A DNA stretch of 64,000 bases from Ruminiclostridium herbifermentans (GTDB lineage: Bacteria > Bacillota > Clostridia > Acetivibrionales > DSM-1351). Below the pieces are notes generated by a model. That model had not been told where the DNA came from. It ran no database searches and worked only from the letters and a program-made list of their open reading frames with translations. The DNA is taken from positions 4,518,501-4,582,500 of the forward strand of contig NZ_CP061336.1 of NCBI RefSeq assembly GCF_005473905.2, given 5' to 3'. Made by a program: the position numbers and the translations under genes. Positions 36,273 through 45,289 of the stretch are shown here, one piece after another (position 1 is the stretch's first letter; every line of letters begins with the position of its first letter).

Positions 36273-37133
36273 TTATTTTATGAACTTAGTCTCAAGCGAT
36301 ATCCCTTCTTCAAAAGTAGTGGGACTGTATCCAAAATCTGCTTTTGCTTCTTCATGTGAAAAAGCTTTATTCTCATTTAGCCTAAGCACTTGTTCTGCCT
36401 TCAGTATAGGCTTTTTGGATACCTTTTCATAAGCTCTTAATAAATTATAGCTAAGCTTTGATGGCACATGTATCTTTATTACTTTCTTGCCCAGTGCTTT
36501 TGCCGTTAAATCAACAACCTCATTATAAGTAAGGGCTTTGGCTCCAGATATATTATACTCCTTTTTAATACTTACAGGGCTTTCGTATGCTTTTACAATA
36601 GCATCAGCTAAATCTTTCACATATACTGGCTGCTGCAAATAAGTACCATCCCCTAATATAGGTATAATATTTATTTTTTTCAGATATTTAATTAATCTCC
36701 ACATATTACGGTCCCTTGGAGTACCATAAATCATAGTAGGTCTTATTATTGTATAATCCAATCCACTTTCCTTTATTAGTCTTTCAGCTTCTAGCCTTAT
36801 TGCCTTGCTATCGGGGTTCAGTTTCGTAAATATCCCCGTAGTGCTTACAAATACTGCCCTTTTAACCTTCATTTGTTTGCAGGCATTTACAATATTAGGA
36901 GCATGTCCGAAACCTAAAGACGCAATATTAATCAAAGCATCTTTCCCTTCTAATGCCTTGCAGATTGAATTGTAGTCATCCAATTCACCAAAGATATATT
37001 TGACATTCAACTCATTTATAGTATTGAGATTACTGGTCTTTCTTACAAAGCAAGTAACCTCATAACCTCTGTCAGTTAATTCCTTCAAAACAAATTCACC
37101 TAGAAAGCCAGTAGCTCCAGTTAGTAAAATCAT
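36273..37133 (-). CDS. NAD-dependent epimerase/dehydratase family protein
   Basis: Extended or atypical SDR acting on a nucleotide sugar. Seen: 286 aa, N-terminal TGATGFLGEFVL nucleotide-binding loop, VSTTGIF in place of the usual S-T-Y context, a YGTPRDRN stretch, and a C-terminal part with YNISGAKALTYNEVV. No clear YxxxK catalytic pair is visible, which makes it closer to NmrA/complex-I-type atypical SDRs. It may be a reductase or a binding protein rather than an epimerase. It lies between the WbuB-like transferase and the dehydrogenase, with gaps of 103 and 210 bp. Confidence 0.8.
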   Translation of the reverse strand: MILLTGATGFLGEFVLKELTDRGYEVTCFVRKTSNLNTINELNVKYIFGELDDYNSICKALEGKDALINIASLGFGHAPNIVNACKQMKVKRAVFVSTTGIFTKLNPDSKAIRLEAERLIKESGLDYTIIRPTMIYGTPRDRNMWRLIKYLKKINIIPILGDGTYLQQPVYVKDLADAIVKAYESPVSIKKEYNISGAKALTYNEVVDLTAKALGKKVIKIHVPSKLSYNLLRAYEKVSKKPILKAEQVLRLNENKAFSHEEAKADFGYSPTTFEEGISLETKFIK

Positions 37134-37236
37134 TTTAACTTCTATGCCACCTTTCCTAATAAATTCACAGTGAAATGCTCATGGTGCATAATGATATGCA
37201 ATACGCGATTCTAAATTTATTTCATTTACTACTCTG

Positions 37237-38454
37237 TTATGCATTTCGTATAATTTCTAAATATTTTTCTGCTAGGCTTTTTCTTGAATAGTTTTTCTCA
37301 ACAAAAGCAGGCCCATTTTCTTTTAATTTATTAAATAATTCATTATCGTTTTTAAGCTTGAGAATAGCTTGTTTTATCTCCTCACAATTATCAGGTTCTA
37401 CAACTATGGCTGCATTTGATTCTTTTAATATATCAGCTGCTTCCCCTTCTAAACTTGCAATAATCGGAATACCACATGCCATAATTTCAAACATCTTTGA
37501 AGGAATAAATGTCTTAAACAATTCAATTTTTCTAAGCGGAATCAAACATATATCTGATGTACAATAAAATTCTGGCATCATTTCTTTAGGCTGAGAATCA
37601 ATAAAAATAACGTTATTAAGATTATATTCCTTCGCTGTTTCTCTTAGTTGATCCTTTTCAGCCCCTTCCCCTATAAACAAAAACTGAATATCTTCGTATT
37701 CTTTTAATGATCGTGCCACCTTTAATATTGTGGTCAAATTTTGTGATATCCCATGTGCTCCCATATAAGATACAATGAATTTATTTTTTAGGTCATAGTT
37801 TTTTATAATAAATTCATTCTTTTTTCTTGGATAGAACATATTTTGATTAACACCATTTGTTATGACATGAACTTTATTTCCATCAATTCCCCTGCTAATA
37901 ACATTTTCCTTAAAAGCCTTTGTTACCATTATTAGTTTCTTGCTTTTTCTATAAAAAAACAACTCCAGCTTTTCTAAAATATCTGTTACAAGTCCTTTTT
38001 TCATAACTCCTAGTTCAATCATAGCAGCTGGCCATAAATCTCTTATTTCAAGAATAAATGGTGCCTTTTTTCTTAAGCTGTACCAATAGCCTGAAAAAAT
38101 AGAGAAAAATGTAGGGGAACTTGTAATAATTACATCAGGCTTTTTTATCTTCTTCATAGAAAATATTACTGATGAAAACATAAAAGATATATGTCCTAAA
38201 GTCTTTTTTACAAATCCTTTATTTGGTGTTGCATATACATAATTTCTATGTACATGAATACCATTTAAAAGTTCATACATATATTTTTTGCCTCTATACT
38301 CCTCAGGTATTATTCCTGTAGGATGATTGGGAAAACATGTCACAACATGTACTTCATTGTCCAACTCAACCCAATGTCTTGCCATTTCATAAATTCTTGC
38401 TGAAGGTGCTCCTATTTCTGGTGGAAAATAATGACATATCACAACTATTTTCAT
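37237..38454 (-). CDS. WbuB-like family 4 glycosyltransferase
   Basis: Glycosyltransferase resembling WbuB, which in enteric O-antigen loci adds a FucNAc-type residue. Seen: 405 aa; N-terminal YFPPEIGAPSARIYE and FPNHPTG signatures of this family; TSSPTFFS; LEIRDLWPAA; retaining GT4 C-terminal domain with YMGAHGISQN and the E-x7-E region FIPSKMFEIMACGIPIIA. Its ATG overlaps the heparinase-like gene stop (ATGA). The presence of a FucNAc-type transferase would fit the WbpM-like dehydratase, a step towards such sugars, but this is inference. Confidence 0.88.
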   Translation of the reverse strand: MKIVVICHYFPPEIGAPSARIYEMARHWVELDNEVHVVTCFPNHPTGIIPEEYRGKKYMYELLNGIHVHRNYVYATPNKGFVKKTLGHISFMFSSVIFSMKKIKKPDVIITSSPTFFSIFSGYWYSLRKKAPFILEIRDLWPAAMIELGVMKKGLVTDILEKLELFFYRKSKKLIMVTKAFKENVISRGIDGNKVHVITNGVNQNMFYPRKKNEFIIKNYDLKNKFIVSYMGAHGISQNLTTILKVARSLKEYEDIQFLFIGEGAEKDQLRETAKEYNLNNVIFIDSQPKEMMPEFYCTSDICLIPLRKIELFKTFIPSKMFEIMACGIPIIASLEGEAADILKESNAAIVVEPDNCEEIKQAILKLKNDNELFNKLKENGPAFVEKNYSRKSLAEKYLEIIRNA

Positions 38455-40268
38455 AGCATTGCTCCCAATTCATCATAGTTTATAATTACTTCTTTATCAC
38501 ATTTTATTTTTAATTCATTTTCTGCTTCAATGGCTTCATAATTACTATCACTTAAAGCTATAATATATCCAAAAAACTTTTTACTGTCTTTGCTCTTGCT
38601 AAATACTATTGCCTTGTTTTCCTCTTTTACATTAAACTGCCCTGAGTACCAACTCTGCTCTATATCTATTTCATTTACTCCTATTGTTGCTATTTTAACA
38701 ATCTCTTGGTCAAAAGTAATACTTACTATATTTCTATTGCTTTCAGTTTTATTAATATTTTCTATTATCGCTCCTGGCAAAAAATGAAGATAGCTTTTCA
38801 CACACGTGTCTGATACCATTTCAACAGAGTCTAATATTATAAATATATTATCACTTAACTTCCCAATAAATCGTTTGTGTGTATACCCATGATAAGATGT
38901 ATATTTTCCTGCATAAAACTTAATATCTTTATATAAAAATTGCTTTCTGCCCACTTCCTTAATGCGTTTTGCCACTCTAAAGCTGCCCCAAAATTGTGAC
39001 TGTTCCTTGTTTGAAATCATAACTGTATTATGGGCTTTGGTGCTTCTGAAATAGTCTCTCCATTCACCACTTTCGTATTTATAGGTACCTAAATTGACAA
39101 TCAAAGGCCGATTATTTACTGAAAGTTCATAGCTAAGCGCATCACAGTGTCCATGTGCTGGTAAGTAAGATGGACATATATCACCTGTATCAAATATTAG
39201 CTTAGAATTATTATTTTTTAAAATATAAAAGCCGCTATTCTCTAAATTGCTCTTAAATCGAGGCTTCAAATTAAAATGCTTAGCGCAAGCCGTTAAAAGG
39301 CTCTTATAATCCTTGCTTATACCGTCTGCACTATCATTGAAGGCTGGTGTCTTACCAAAATTGTCTTCTAAGCTATACATTACATCTATCATTTTTTGAA
39401 TATATATAATTAACCGCTCATAAATTGAATCATTTTTAAGCCAATGAGTTATTTTAATCAAATCTTCCAAAATTATTTTATGATACATTGGGCTTAACTC
39501 AAAATGCATTCCATCTTCTAAAATTTGCTCATCCAACTGTAAAAGAAGTTCCTTCTTAAACTTTTCTTGTATTTCTGAATCATTAAAAAAGATACTTCCA
39601 ATAATAAGAGCTTTTATATTCTCAAAATAGTGGTTGCCTAAAACATCTTTCTCAAGATTACTTTTTAAGTATACATATTGTAGTTGTATAGATTCTTTTA
39701 TTTTTTTATCAAAATCTAAGTCTTTCTTTAATTCATCCTGAAATATCGGATATACAGATATCCAATTGGAAATTCGCAATGAAATAGTATAGGGATGCCA
39801 TCCATCTCCATAGCCAATGGGATTATTGTCTATCCAGTTTTCTATTAATCGTTTAAATTCATTATAATATAGCTGTGGGTTGTTACCCTTTTTATATTCA
39901 TAGGCCAGCTTGAATACATATTCAAAATAGTGTAGATTATATCTCCATAGTTGCTGTAAATCAACGCTATTCCACGCTTTTGACAAATCAACCTTATTTT
40001 TTATATTAATAAACTTAAACTGATTGTTTAAAATTTCATCAATATCAAATCTAGCTAAATATTCTTTGTCAAACTCTATTTCTGGAATCAAAAAAAAATT
40101 AATATCCGAATTAATATCCGTTTGTAATTTTATTTCAACAGGTGTATTGAATATTGGCTGTTTCCATTTGTTAAATTTTCTATTAAATCTATTAATTACT
40201 CTATGGTACATTTGTGAGGGTTTGAGATACTTAATTGTATTTATATATAGTTCTATTTTATTGTTCAT
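38451..40268 (-). CDS. Heparinase II/III family protein (second of two)
   Basis: Possible lyase or glycan-binding relative. Seen: 605 aa from ATG 40268 (GGAGG six bases away). The helical N-terminal half has HYFEYVFKLAYEY, GWHPYTISLRISNW and GNHYFENIKAL; the heparinase C-terminal domain has PAHGHCDALSYEL, VNLGTYKYESGEWRDYFRS and KAHNTVMISN, the full signature of the clade found in surface-polysaccharide loci. No signal peptide. It lies directly behind the phosphoglycosyl transferase. The other family member of this cluster (24283-26292) is only distantly similar, so these are not a recent duplication. Confidence 0.9.
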   Translation of the reverse strand: MNNKIELYINTIKYLKPSQMYHRVINRFNRKFNKWKQPIFNTPVEIKLQTDINSDINFFLIPEIEFDKEYLARFDIDEILNNQFKFINIKNKVDLSKAWNSVDLQQLWRYNLHYFEYVFKLAYEYKKGNNPQLYYNEFKRLIENWIDNNPIGYGDGWHPYTISLRISNWISVYPIFQDELKKDLDFDKKIKESIQLQYVYLKSNLEKDVLGNHYFENIKALIIGSIFFNDSEIQEKFKKELLLQLDEQILEDGMHFELSPMYHKIILEDLIKITHWLKNDSIYERLIIYIQKMIDVMYSLEDNFGKTPAFNDSADGISKDYKSLLTACAKHFNLKPRFKSNLENSGFYILKNNNSKLIFDTGDICPSYLPAHGHCDALSYELSVNNRPLIVNLGTYKYESGEWRDYFRSTKAHNTVMISNKEQSQFWGSFRVAKRIKEVGRKQFLYKDIKFYAGKYTSYHGYTHKRFIGKLSDNIFIILDSVEMVSDTCVKSYLHFLPGAIIENINKTESNRNIVSITFDQEIVKIATIGVNEIDIEQSWYSGQFNVKEENKAIVFSKSKDSKKFFGYIIALSDSNYEAIEAENELKIKCDKEVIINYDELGAML

Positions 40269-40295
40269 CAAATACCTCCAAATGCTTTTATTTCA

Positions 40296-40937
40296 CTATA
40301 ATCTTTCCTCTTGCTTTGTCTCTTCTTCTATATTTTTTCCCTTCTGTAAGGAGCCTGTTCCTCCTTCAACAACACCAGATCCCTTGACAACACTAATTAT
40401 TGTACCACAGAAACACTTAATATCCATCCAAAATCCAAGTTTTTTCACATATTCACCGTCCAGCTTTGCCTTAACTTCAATTGGAAGTTCATCCCTGCCA
40501 TTAATTTGAGCCCATCCTGTAAGTCCGGGCTTAATATCATTAGCACCATATTTATCTCTTTCTGCAATTAAGTCATACTGATTCCAAAGCGCTGGACGCG
40601 GACCTATAATGGACATTTCTCCTAGGAGTATGTTCACAATCTGCGGAAGTTCATCAAGGCTTGTCTTTCGCAGAAATTTTCCAACTCTTGTTATATATTG
40701 CTCCGGATTTCCAAGAAGGTGTGTAGGTGTATCCTTAGGTGTATCTATCCTCATAGTACGAAATTTTAGTATATTAAAATACGTTACATTAATTCCAACG
40801 CGCTTTTGTTTAAAAAGAACTGGTCCTCTAGAGTCAATCTTAATAGCAATAATCAGAATTAAAAACAAAGGAGAAAGAATGATTAATGCCAAAAATGCAA
40901 TAAAAAAATCCATAACTCTTTTAATAATTAAATACAT
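40296..40937 (-). CDS. Initiating sugar phosphotransferase (monotopic PGT)
   Basis: Starts repeat-unit assembly by moving a sugar-1-phosphate to undecaprenyl phosphate. Seen: 213 aa; a single N-terminal membrane-entering hairpin (VMDFFIAFLALIILSPLFLIL); the conserved core GPVLFKQKRVG, FKFRTM-like ILKFRTMR, LRKTSLDELPQ (catalytic D-E dyad), MSIIGPRP and GLTGWAQINGRD. This is the small PglC/WcaJ-core form, without the extra N-terminal domains of WcaJ. AAAGGTG precedes the ATG. First enzyme gene of the operon after the regulator. Confidence 0.94.
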   Translation of the reverse strand: MYLIIKRVMDFFIAFLALIILSPLFLILIIAIKIDSRGPVLFKQKRVGINVTYFNILKFRTMRIDTPKDTPTHLLGNPEQYITRVGKFLRKTSLDELPQIVNILLGEMSIIGPRPALWNQYDLIAERDKYGANDIKPGLTGWAQINGRDELPIEVKAKLDGEYVKKLGFWMDIKCFCGTIISVVKGSGVVEGGTGSLQKGKNIEEETKQEERL

Positions 40938-41054
40938 TTGTAATCACCTTTCTTTTTTATAAGCAAGCTAAATATATACTTTAAATATATAATATAAACA
41001 CCTAATTATGACCTGCAAATAAAACTCTATTAATGAAATTCTATTTAATAATAG

Positions 41055-41558
41055 TCATATTAATTCTAGTATATTTACTATTTTTCCATATTTTTCCTTA
41101 AACTTATTATAATTATCAATACTCAAAACCACAACTAGTTTTGAATTATCGCAACTTTCTTTATCTGTAATAAACTTAATTTTATTATTCTCTTTTATAG
41201 ATAATCTAACAAGTTTACTTATTTCATCTTCTTCCACTATTACGTATATTACTCCATTTTTATCCACTAATTTTTCTAATTCTGTTCGAAGTTTCTCTTG
41301 AGTTTCAATCATATAATTGTAGTTACTCTTTATATAGCTACTTGTCTTTTGAATCTTTTCTACAATTCCCATTGGAGTAAGCATATAAATTATTCTATTC
41401 ATTGGCATTCGTTTTATCTTAATAAGTCCCTTATTTACCATTTTGTTTAATAGAATATTTATAGTTCCAACAGAACAGCGTATCAGCTTTGATAACTCTC
41501 TTTGAGTAATTTCTGGATTTTTACTTATTTCATTTAAAACAATGTATTCCTTATCCAT
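41055..41558 (-). CDS. Winged-helix regulator heading the exopolysaccharide operon
   Basis: DNA-binding protein of MarR-like winged-helix type. Seen: 167 aa; helix-turn-helix at about 16-50 (PEITQRELSKLIRCSVGTIN, then LLNKMVNKGLIKIK as recognition helix and wing start); a coiled-coil-like stretch 65-95; and an alpha/beta tail 100-167 of unknown role. Short relatives of this type are known as exopolysaccharide-associated MarR-family regulators; the C-terminal tail may sense a signal. It has a near-consensus promoter with a 19-bp palindrome over the expected start site, which suggests autoregulation and control of the 18-kb operon behind it. Confidence 0.85.
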   Translation of the reverse strand: MDKEYIVLNEISKNPEITQRELSKLIRCSVGTINILLNKMVNKGLIKIKRMPMNRIIYMLTPMGIVEKIQKTSSYIKSNYNYMIETQEKLRTELEKLVDKNGVIYVIVEEDEISKLVRLSIKENNKIKFITDKESCDNSKLVVVLSIDNYNKFKEKYGKIVNILELI

Positions 41559-41572
41559 TTTTTCACTCTCAT

Positions 41573-41591
41573 GTGTTTAATTAATGAACAC
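41573..41591 (-). promoter_or_regulatory. Palindromic operator candidate at the regulator promoter
   Basis: GTGTTTAATTAATGAACAC, a 19-bp near-perfect palindrome (arms GTGTT/AACAC with AT-rich centre), placed 6 bp downstream of the -10 and covering the predicted transcription start. A protein bound here would block initiation. A half-site-like GTGTTAAAC lies at about 41704 before the divergent gene. Confidence 0.5.
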
Positions 41592-41596
41592 GTAAA

Positions 41597-41626
41597 ATTA
41601 TACTCTACTGAAATCAATTTTGTCAA
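41597..41626 (-). promoter_or_regulatory. Promoter of the exopolysaccharide operon
   Basis: Minus strand TTGACA (41621-41626), 18-bp spacer, TATAAT (41597-41602). The leader to the regulator ATG is short (about 30 nt). Confidence 0.8.
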
Positions 41627-41750
41627 CGCATTCCAATATTCTCCTAATTTATTTTTGACCTTCCAATTTTATATATTGTAAATATTTATTTAATTCTTAA
41701 TATGTGTTAAACTAACTAAGTAAAAATATTGAAAGGTGGCTGATATAAAA

Positions 41751-43589
41751 TTGAGTAAACATAAAAAAGCAGTTGCGAATGATAGTTTTATTAAATTAAT
41801 TCCATTGGCCTTAATTCTTCTTATAATTCCAATGATTGTTTATATGAAACCAATTACTATAGAAGGTATAACAAGTGAGTTTTACCCCACAGAAACAGTT
41901 TTCGATTTTTTCTCCTATTATAAAGCTTTATGGTTTAAGGTTTTTACGGTTTTATCCTTTTTTTTTATTGTATTCTATGCATATAATAAGAAGATTAATT
42001 TCAAATTAAATTATTGCTTTATACCATTGATTGTTTATTTTTTATTATCGTTACTGTCCTCTTCCTTCTCTGAATATCATGATATTGCTTACAATGGCTT
42101 TATTGATAGATTTGAAGGTTTTTGGGTTATTGCCTGCTATTTTATAGTTTGTTTTATAGCAGCTCACTTTATAACTTTTGAAAAGGATATCAAACTATTA
42201 TTTGGATCTCTTGGTATCTGTACTTTTATTTTATGTATTTTAGGAATTTCTCAGTTCTTCGGATATGATTTTCTTCAGACAAGCTTTATGAAGCATGCTA
42301 TGCTTCCAAGTGAATATGAAAGCTTAACCAAATCATTGGAATTTGCCTTCCCAACAAAATATGTCTACCTTACACTATTTAACCCAAACTATGTTGGCAG
42401 CTTTTGTTCTATGGTATTACCTATATGTATTATTATTCTTCTATTATCAAAGAATAAATATATTAAAATATTCTCGGGTATTTTATCTGCCCTTGTTTTA
42501 ATTACCCTTATATTTTGTCGCTCAAGTACTGGATATATTGGGGTTTTCACTTCTATGCTTTTTGTTGTTGTTTTATTAAGAAAAAAGATTTTAAAATACT
42601 GGATACCTGTTCTTGTCGTCGTCATTTGCTGTACTGGTGTTCTTGTTATATTAAACTATAACTATTCTGGCATAATTACAAATGAATTAAGTAACTTTTT
42701 ACCTAAACAAGCAGATGAGCCTGAATTAGTTAAGGGAAAATACAAAAGACTCACTGATATGACTCTTGATGGAAATAAGATGACTATTTATATGAATGGT
42801 ACTCCATTGAATGTCATATTTGATAATCAAGACAGCACACTCAGTTTTTTGGATGAAAGCGGTAAAGATGTCAACTTGAGAACAACAGATGATAACAAAG
42901 ATTTTTTGAATTTTAAACATACCCAGTATATTGGTTTAACCATTAGTATTAATGGAGCTACCTTTAAAATTTCAGCACCAAACACTAGTTACTATGTTAC
43001 TATTGACAATACTGGTTCTTTTAAATTTGTTAATAGTGCAGGTAAACCAGTTGATATTAAAACTGCTGAGTCATTTGGATTTGAAGGCTATGAAAAGTTT
43101 GCTTCAAATAGGGGATATATATGGTCAAGGTCTATACCACTTATGAAAGACACTTTTTTACTTGGTCATGGTCCAGACACTTATACAATTTATTTCCCTC
43201 AAAATGATTTTAAAGGCAAGATTATGACGTTTAAAAAAGCTAATACCTTAGTAGATAAACCTCACAATATGTATTTGCATATGGCTATTAATACTGGTGT
43301 TGTTTCTTTAATAGCATTTTTAGTTTTTGTAGTTTGGTACATCGTACAATCTTTCAGATTATATTTTAGGCCAAAAGATTCTGATAACTTTTATTACATG
43401 GCTGGAATTGCTTGTTTGCTATCTGTAATTGGCTTCCTGGTATGCGGGTTAGGTAATGACAGCAATATAAATGTCAGTCCAATATTCTGGATTCTTATAG
43501 GAATGGGAATTGCATGCAACAGATTATACTCTAAAACAGTGGTAGGCGAGGCAGTACAGCAGCAGTTCCCTCAGAATAGAAAGAAATAA
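41751..43589 (+). CDS. O-antigen ligase family membrane protein
   Basis: Polytopic protein of the Wzy_C/WaaL superfamily, which joins lipid-linked glycans to an acceptor or polymerises them. Seen: 612 aa; about ten membrane segments before residue 310; then a beta-rich extracytoplasmic insert at about 315-440; the ligase-type loop with SNRGYIWSRSIPLMKDTFLLGHGPDTY and the conserved His in DKPHNMYLHMAINTG (both split at residue level by position about 450-530); and final membrane segments. Start: the frame opens with GTG at 41736 that overlaps the AAAGGTGG ribosome site, so TTG at 41751 is chosen. Transcribed away from the glycan operon and followed by a strong terminator. Confidence 0.85.
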   Translation: MSKHKKAVANDSFIKLIPLALILLIIPMIVYMKPITIEGITSEFYPTETVFDFFSYYKALWFKVFTVLSFFFIVFYAYNKKINFKLNYCFIPLIVYFLLSLLSSSFSEYHDIAYNGFIDRFEGFWVIACYFIVCFIAAHFITFEKDIKLLFGSLGICTFILCILGISQFFGYDFLQTSFMKHAMLPSEYESLTKSLEFAFPTKYVYLTLFNPNYVGSFCSMVLPICIIILLLSKNKYIKIFSGILSALVLITLIFCRSSTGYIGVFTSMLFVVVLLRKKILKYWIPVLVVVICCTGVLVILNYNYSGIITNELSNFLPKQADEPELVKGKYKRLTDMTLDGNKMTIYMNGTPLNVIFDNQDSTLSFLDESGKDVNLRTTDDNKDFLNFKHTQYIGLTISINGATFKISAPNTSYYVTIDNTGSFKFVNSAGKPVDIKTAESFGFEGYEKFASNRGYIWSRSIPLMKDTFLLGHGPDTYTIYFPQNDFKGKIMTFKKANTLVDKPHNMYLHMAINTGVVSLIAFLVFVVWYIVQSFRLYFRPKDSDNFYYMAGIACLLSVIGFLVCGLGNDSNINVSPIFWILIGMGIACNRLYSKTVVGEAVQQQFPQNRKK

Positions 43590-43713
43590 GCTTATAAGTG
43601 ATAAAAATAATTTTACTTCTCATTGATTTATAAATTCTTATCATAACTAAGGTGGTAACACTGTACGTGCAGCATTGTTTATTTAATTCAATTTTTTGCA
43701 AATTTTTTAGAAG

Positions 43714-43757
43714 CACAAAGGGGCTTTGTTCTATTACAGAACAAAAGCCCCTTTGTG
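43714..43757 (+). terminator. Strong terminator after O-antigen-ligase-like gene
   Basis: CACAAAGGGGCTTTGTTCT pairs with AGAACAAAAGCCCCTTTGTG around a 5-nt loop, followed by TATATTT. Confidence 0.8.
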
Positions 43758-43892
43758 TATATTTAAATAAAATTAAGATAGCTCCACCATACTTGAGAAT
43801 ATTTTATATGCTATCTGCAAGCAACTATAACTACTTGTATAAAGATTATGCTTATTTTATATAGAGAAACTTTATTACATCTGTGGTATTTC

Positions 43893-43967
43893 ATCGAGGC
43901 TAAATTCCTTTCGTCTTTAAACAAATGCGTTACACGCTGCTATATGTGATACATATCTTTCCTCGAT
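43893..43967 (-). other. Structured element downstream of the TolC-like gene
   Basis: Minus strand: outer stem ATCGAGG / CCTCGAT encloses hairpins ATATGT/ACATAT and GCGT/ACGC. It begins 9 bases after the stop of the TolC-like gene. There is no U tract, so it is not a standard terminator. I do not recognise a riboswitch class. Confidence 0.35.
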
Positions 43968-43975
43968 ACAATTTG

Positions 43976-45118
43976 CTACTGCTTCTCTATGTATGCATTA
44001 AATCTCTGTACTTCTAGATAATAATCTAATTTTGACTTCAAATATGCAATATTTGCTTGCTCTGCTGCATCAATTATTGCATTTAAAGATGATTTACTCA
44101 TTAATCCTAACCTTAATTTTTCTTGTGCTATTTCAAGATTTTTATCGCATATTTCCTTGTTTAATCTCTTAATCTCTATCTCATCTTTCAAATTTAAAAT
44201 AGTATTGTTTTGCTGGTAGATATATTTTTCTATATTTATAAGTTCATCCTTTAGAGCATATTCCTGATTTAATCTTACGTCTTCCAAAGAGACTAGTTCA
44301 ACGGGATCCTCTCTATTTGTATTTTTTTCTACAATTTCAGCTTCAAGTATTGCTTGCTCAATCTGAAATTTTATGTCTTTAATTTTATTGTTATTTTTTT
44401 GTCTGTCTTCAATTATAGCTTTAATGTCAATATTGTCATACTCTATCTCAGGTATATCCATATCTTTTATTTGTATATCTTCAGTAATTTGTCTTCCTAA
44501 TAAAGAATTAAGAGACATTTTTGCTTTTTCTTCCTCCCTAGATAACTGGACTAGTGCATTATTTGCTTTCTTTATGTCTAACTCAATCTCAGTAACAGCA
44601 CTTTCTACACTTCTACCTAATGCTACATCATTCTTCTTAACTTTTAAATCTGCCTCTAACCTGCTTATTAGTGCATTCTGATAAGCAATTTGCTTCTTAA
44701 TTGATAATAATGTAAAATAACTCTCTGTTACATTTAGCTTTATATCTATTATTTTGTTTTGCTTTTGATATTTTAAATTATTTAAATCATTTTTTTTCTG
44801 TTCTGGGTATAAGCGTTCAATTCTCTCTTTCTCAATAAAATATTGATCGTTAGTGTACATTAATTCTTGTCTGGTTAACTTTGCAGCGTTTTTAGATGAA
44901 ACAGCCAACTCATTATAGCGGTGATAAATATCAGTTGCATTTTTTATTTTCTCATCAAAAAGCCTTAAACTGTTGCTACTTGCTATTGCGGTATCAATAG
45001 CAGTCTGCAAATCATACTCTTTAATTTCTTTTGTCTCTTCTGCTGAAACAAAGGAATATTGAAATATCATTAAAATAGCCAATAACATCGACAATCTCAT
45101 TTTAAGTTTATTTCTCAT
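43976..45118 (-). CDS. TolC-family exported protein (second of a pair)
   Basis: Seen: 380 aa; signal peptide about 1-26 ending in VSA; then mostly long amphipathic helices and coiled coil (about 70-225 and 240-380), with the internal repeat typical of outer-membrane-factor proteins: YDLQTAIDTAIASSNSL at the N-terminus of repeat one, NSLLGR near 205, and KLRLGLMSKSSLNAI in repeat two. The beta-barrel strands of TolC are not obvious. In an apparently monoderm, S-layer-bearing cell it cannot form a classical outer-membrane duct. It may act as a wall-spanning or surface adaptor. GGAAGGG lies upstream of the start. The 171-bp gap to the upstream paralogue shows no terminator. Confidence 0.72.
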   Translation of the reverse strand: MRNKLKMRLSMLLAILMIFQYSFVSAEETKEIKEYDLQTAIDTAIASSNSLRLFDEKIKNATDIYHRYNELAVSSKNAAKLTRQELMYTNDQYFIEKERIERLYPEQKKNDLNNLKYQKQNKIIDIKLNVTESYFTLLSIKKQIAYQNALISRLEADLKVKKNDVALGRSVESAVTEIELDIKKANNALVQLSREEEKAKMSLNSLLGRQITEDIQIKDMDIPEIEYDNIDIKAIIEDRQKNNNKIKDIKFQIEQAILEAEIVEKNTNREDPVELVSLEDVRLNQEYALKDELINIEKYIYQQNNTILNLKDEIEIKRLNKEICDKNLEIAQEKLRLGLMSKSSLNAIIDAAEQANIAYLKSKLDYYLEVQRFNAYIEKQ

Positions 45119-45289
45119 ATAGTAAACCCTTCCTCTCGTAAATTCAATTGTCTAAAGACTTGTCTTTTTTAGACAGCTGCTCATTTTTGCATTTAATAAA
45201 ACTCTAGCAATAAACTTTAACCATTATTTATATTTTGGGAAGTTTTCTCACTTACACTTTAAAGCCTCTATCAGCATTAAATCAATCCA

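Noticed and set aside
43893-43967. Known riboswitch (cyclic-di-GMP, guanidine, THF types considered)
   Set aside because: The conserved core sequences of these classes are not present, and the element lies after, not before, a gene.
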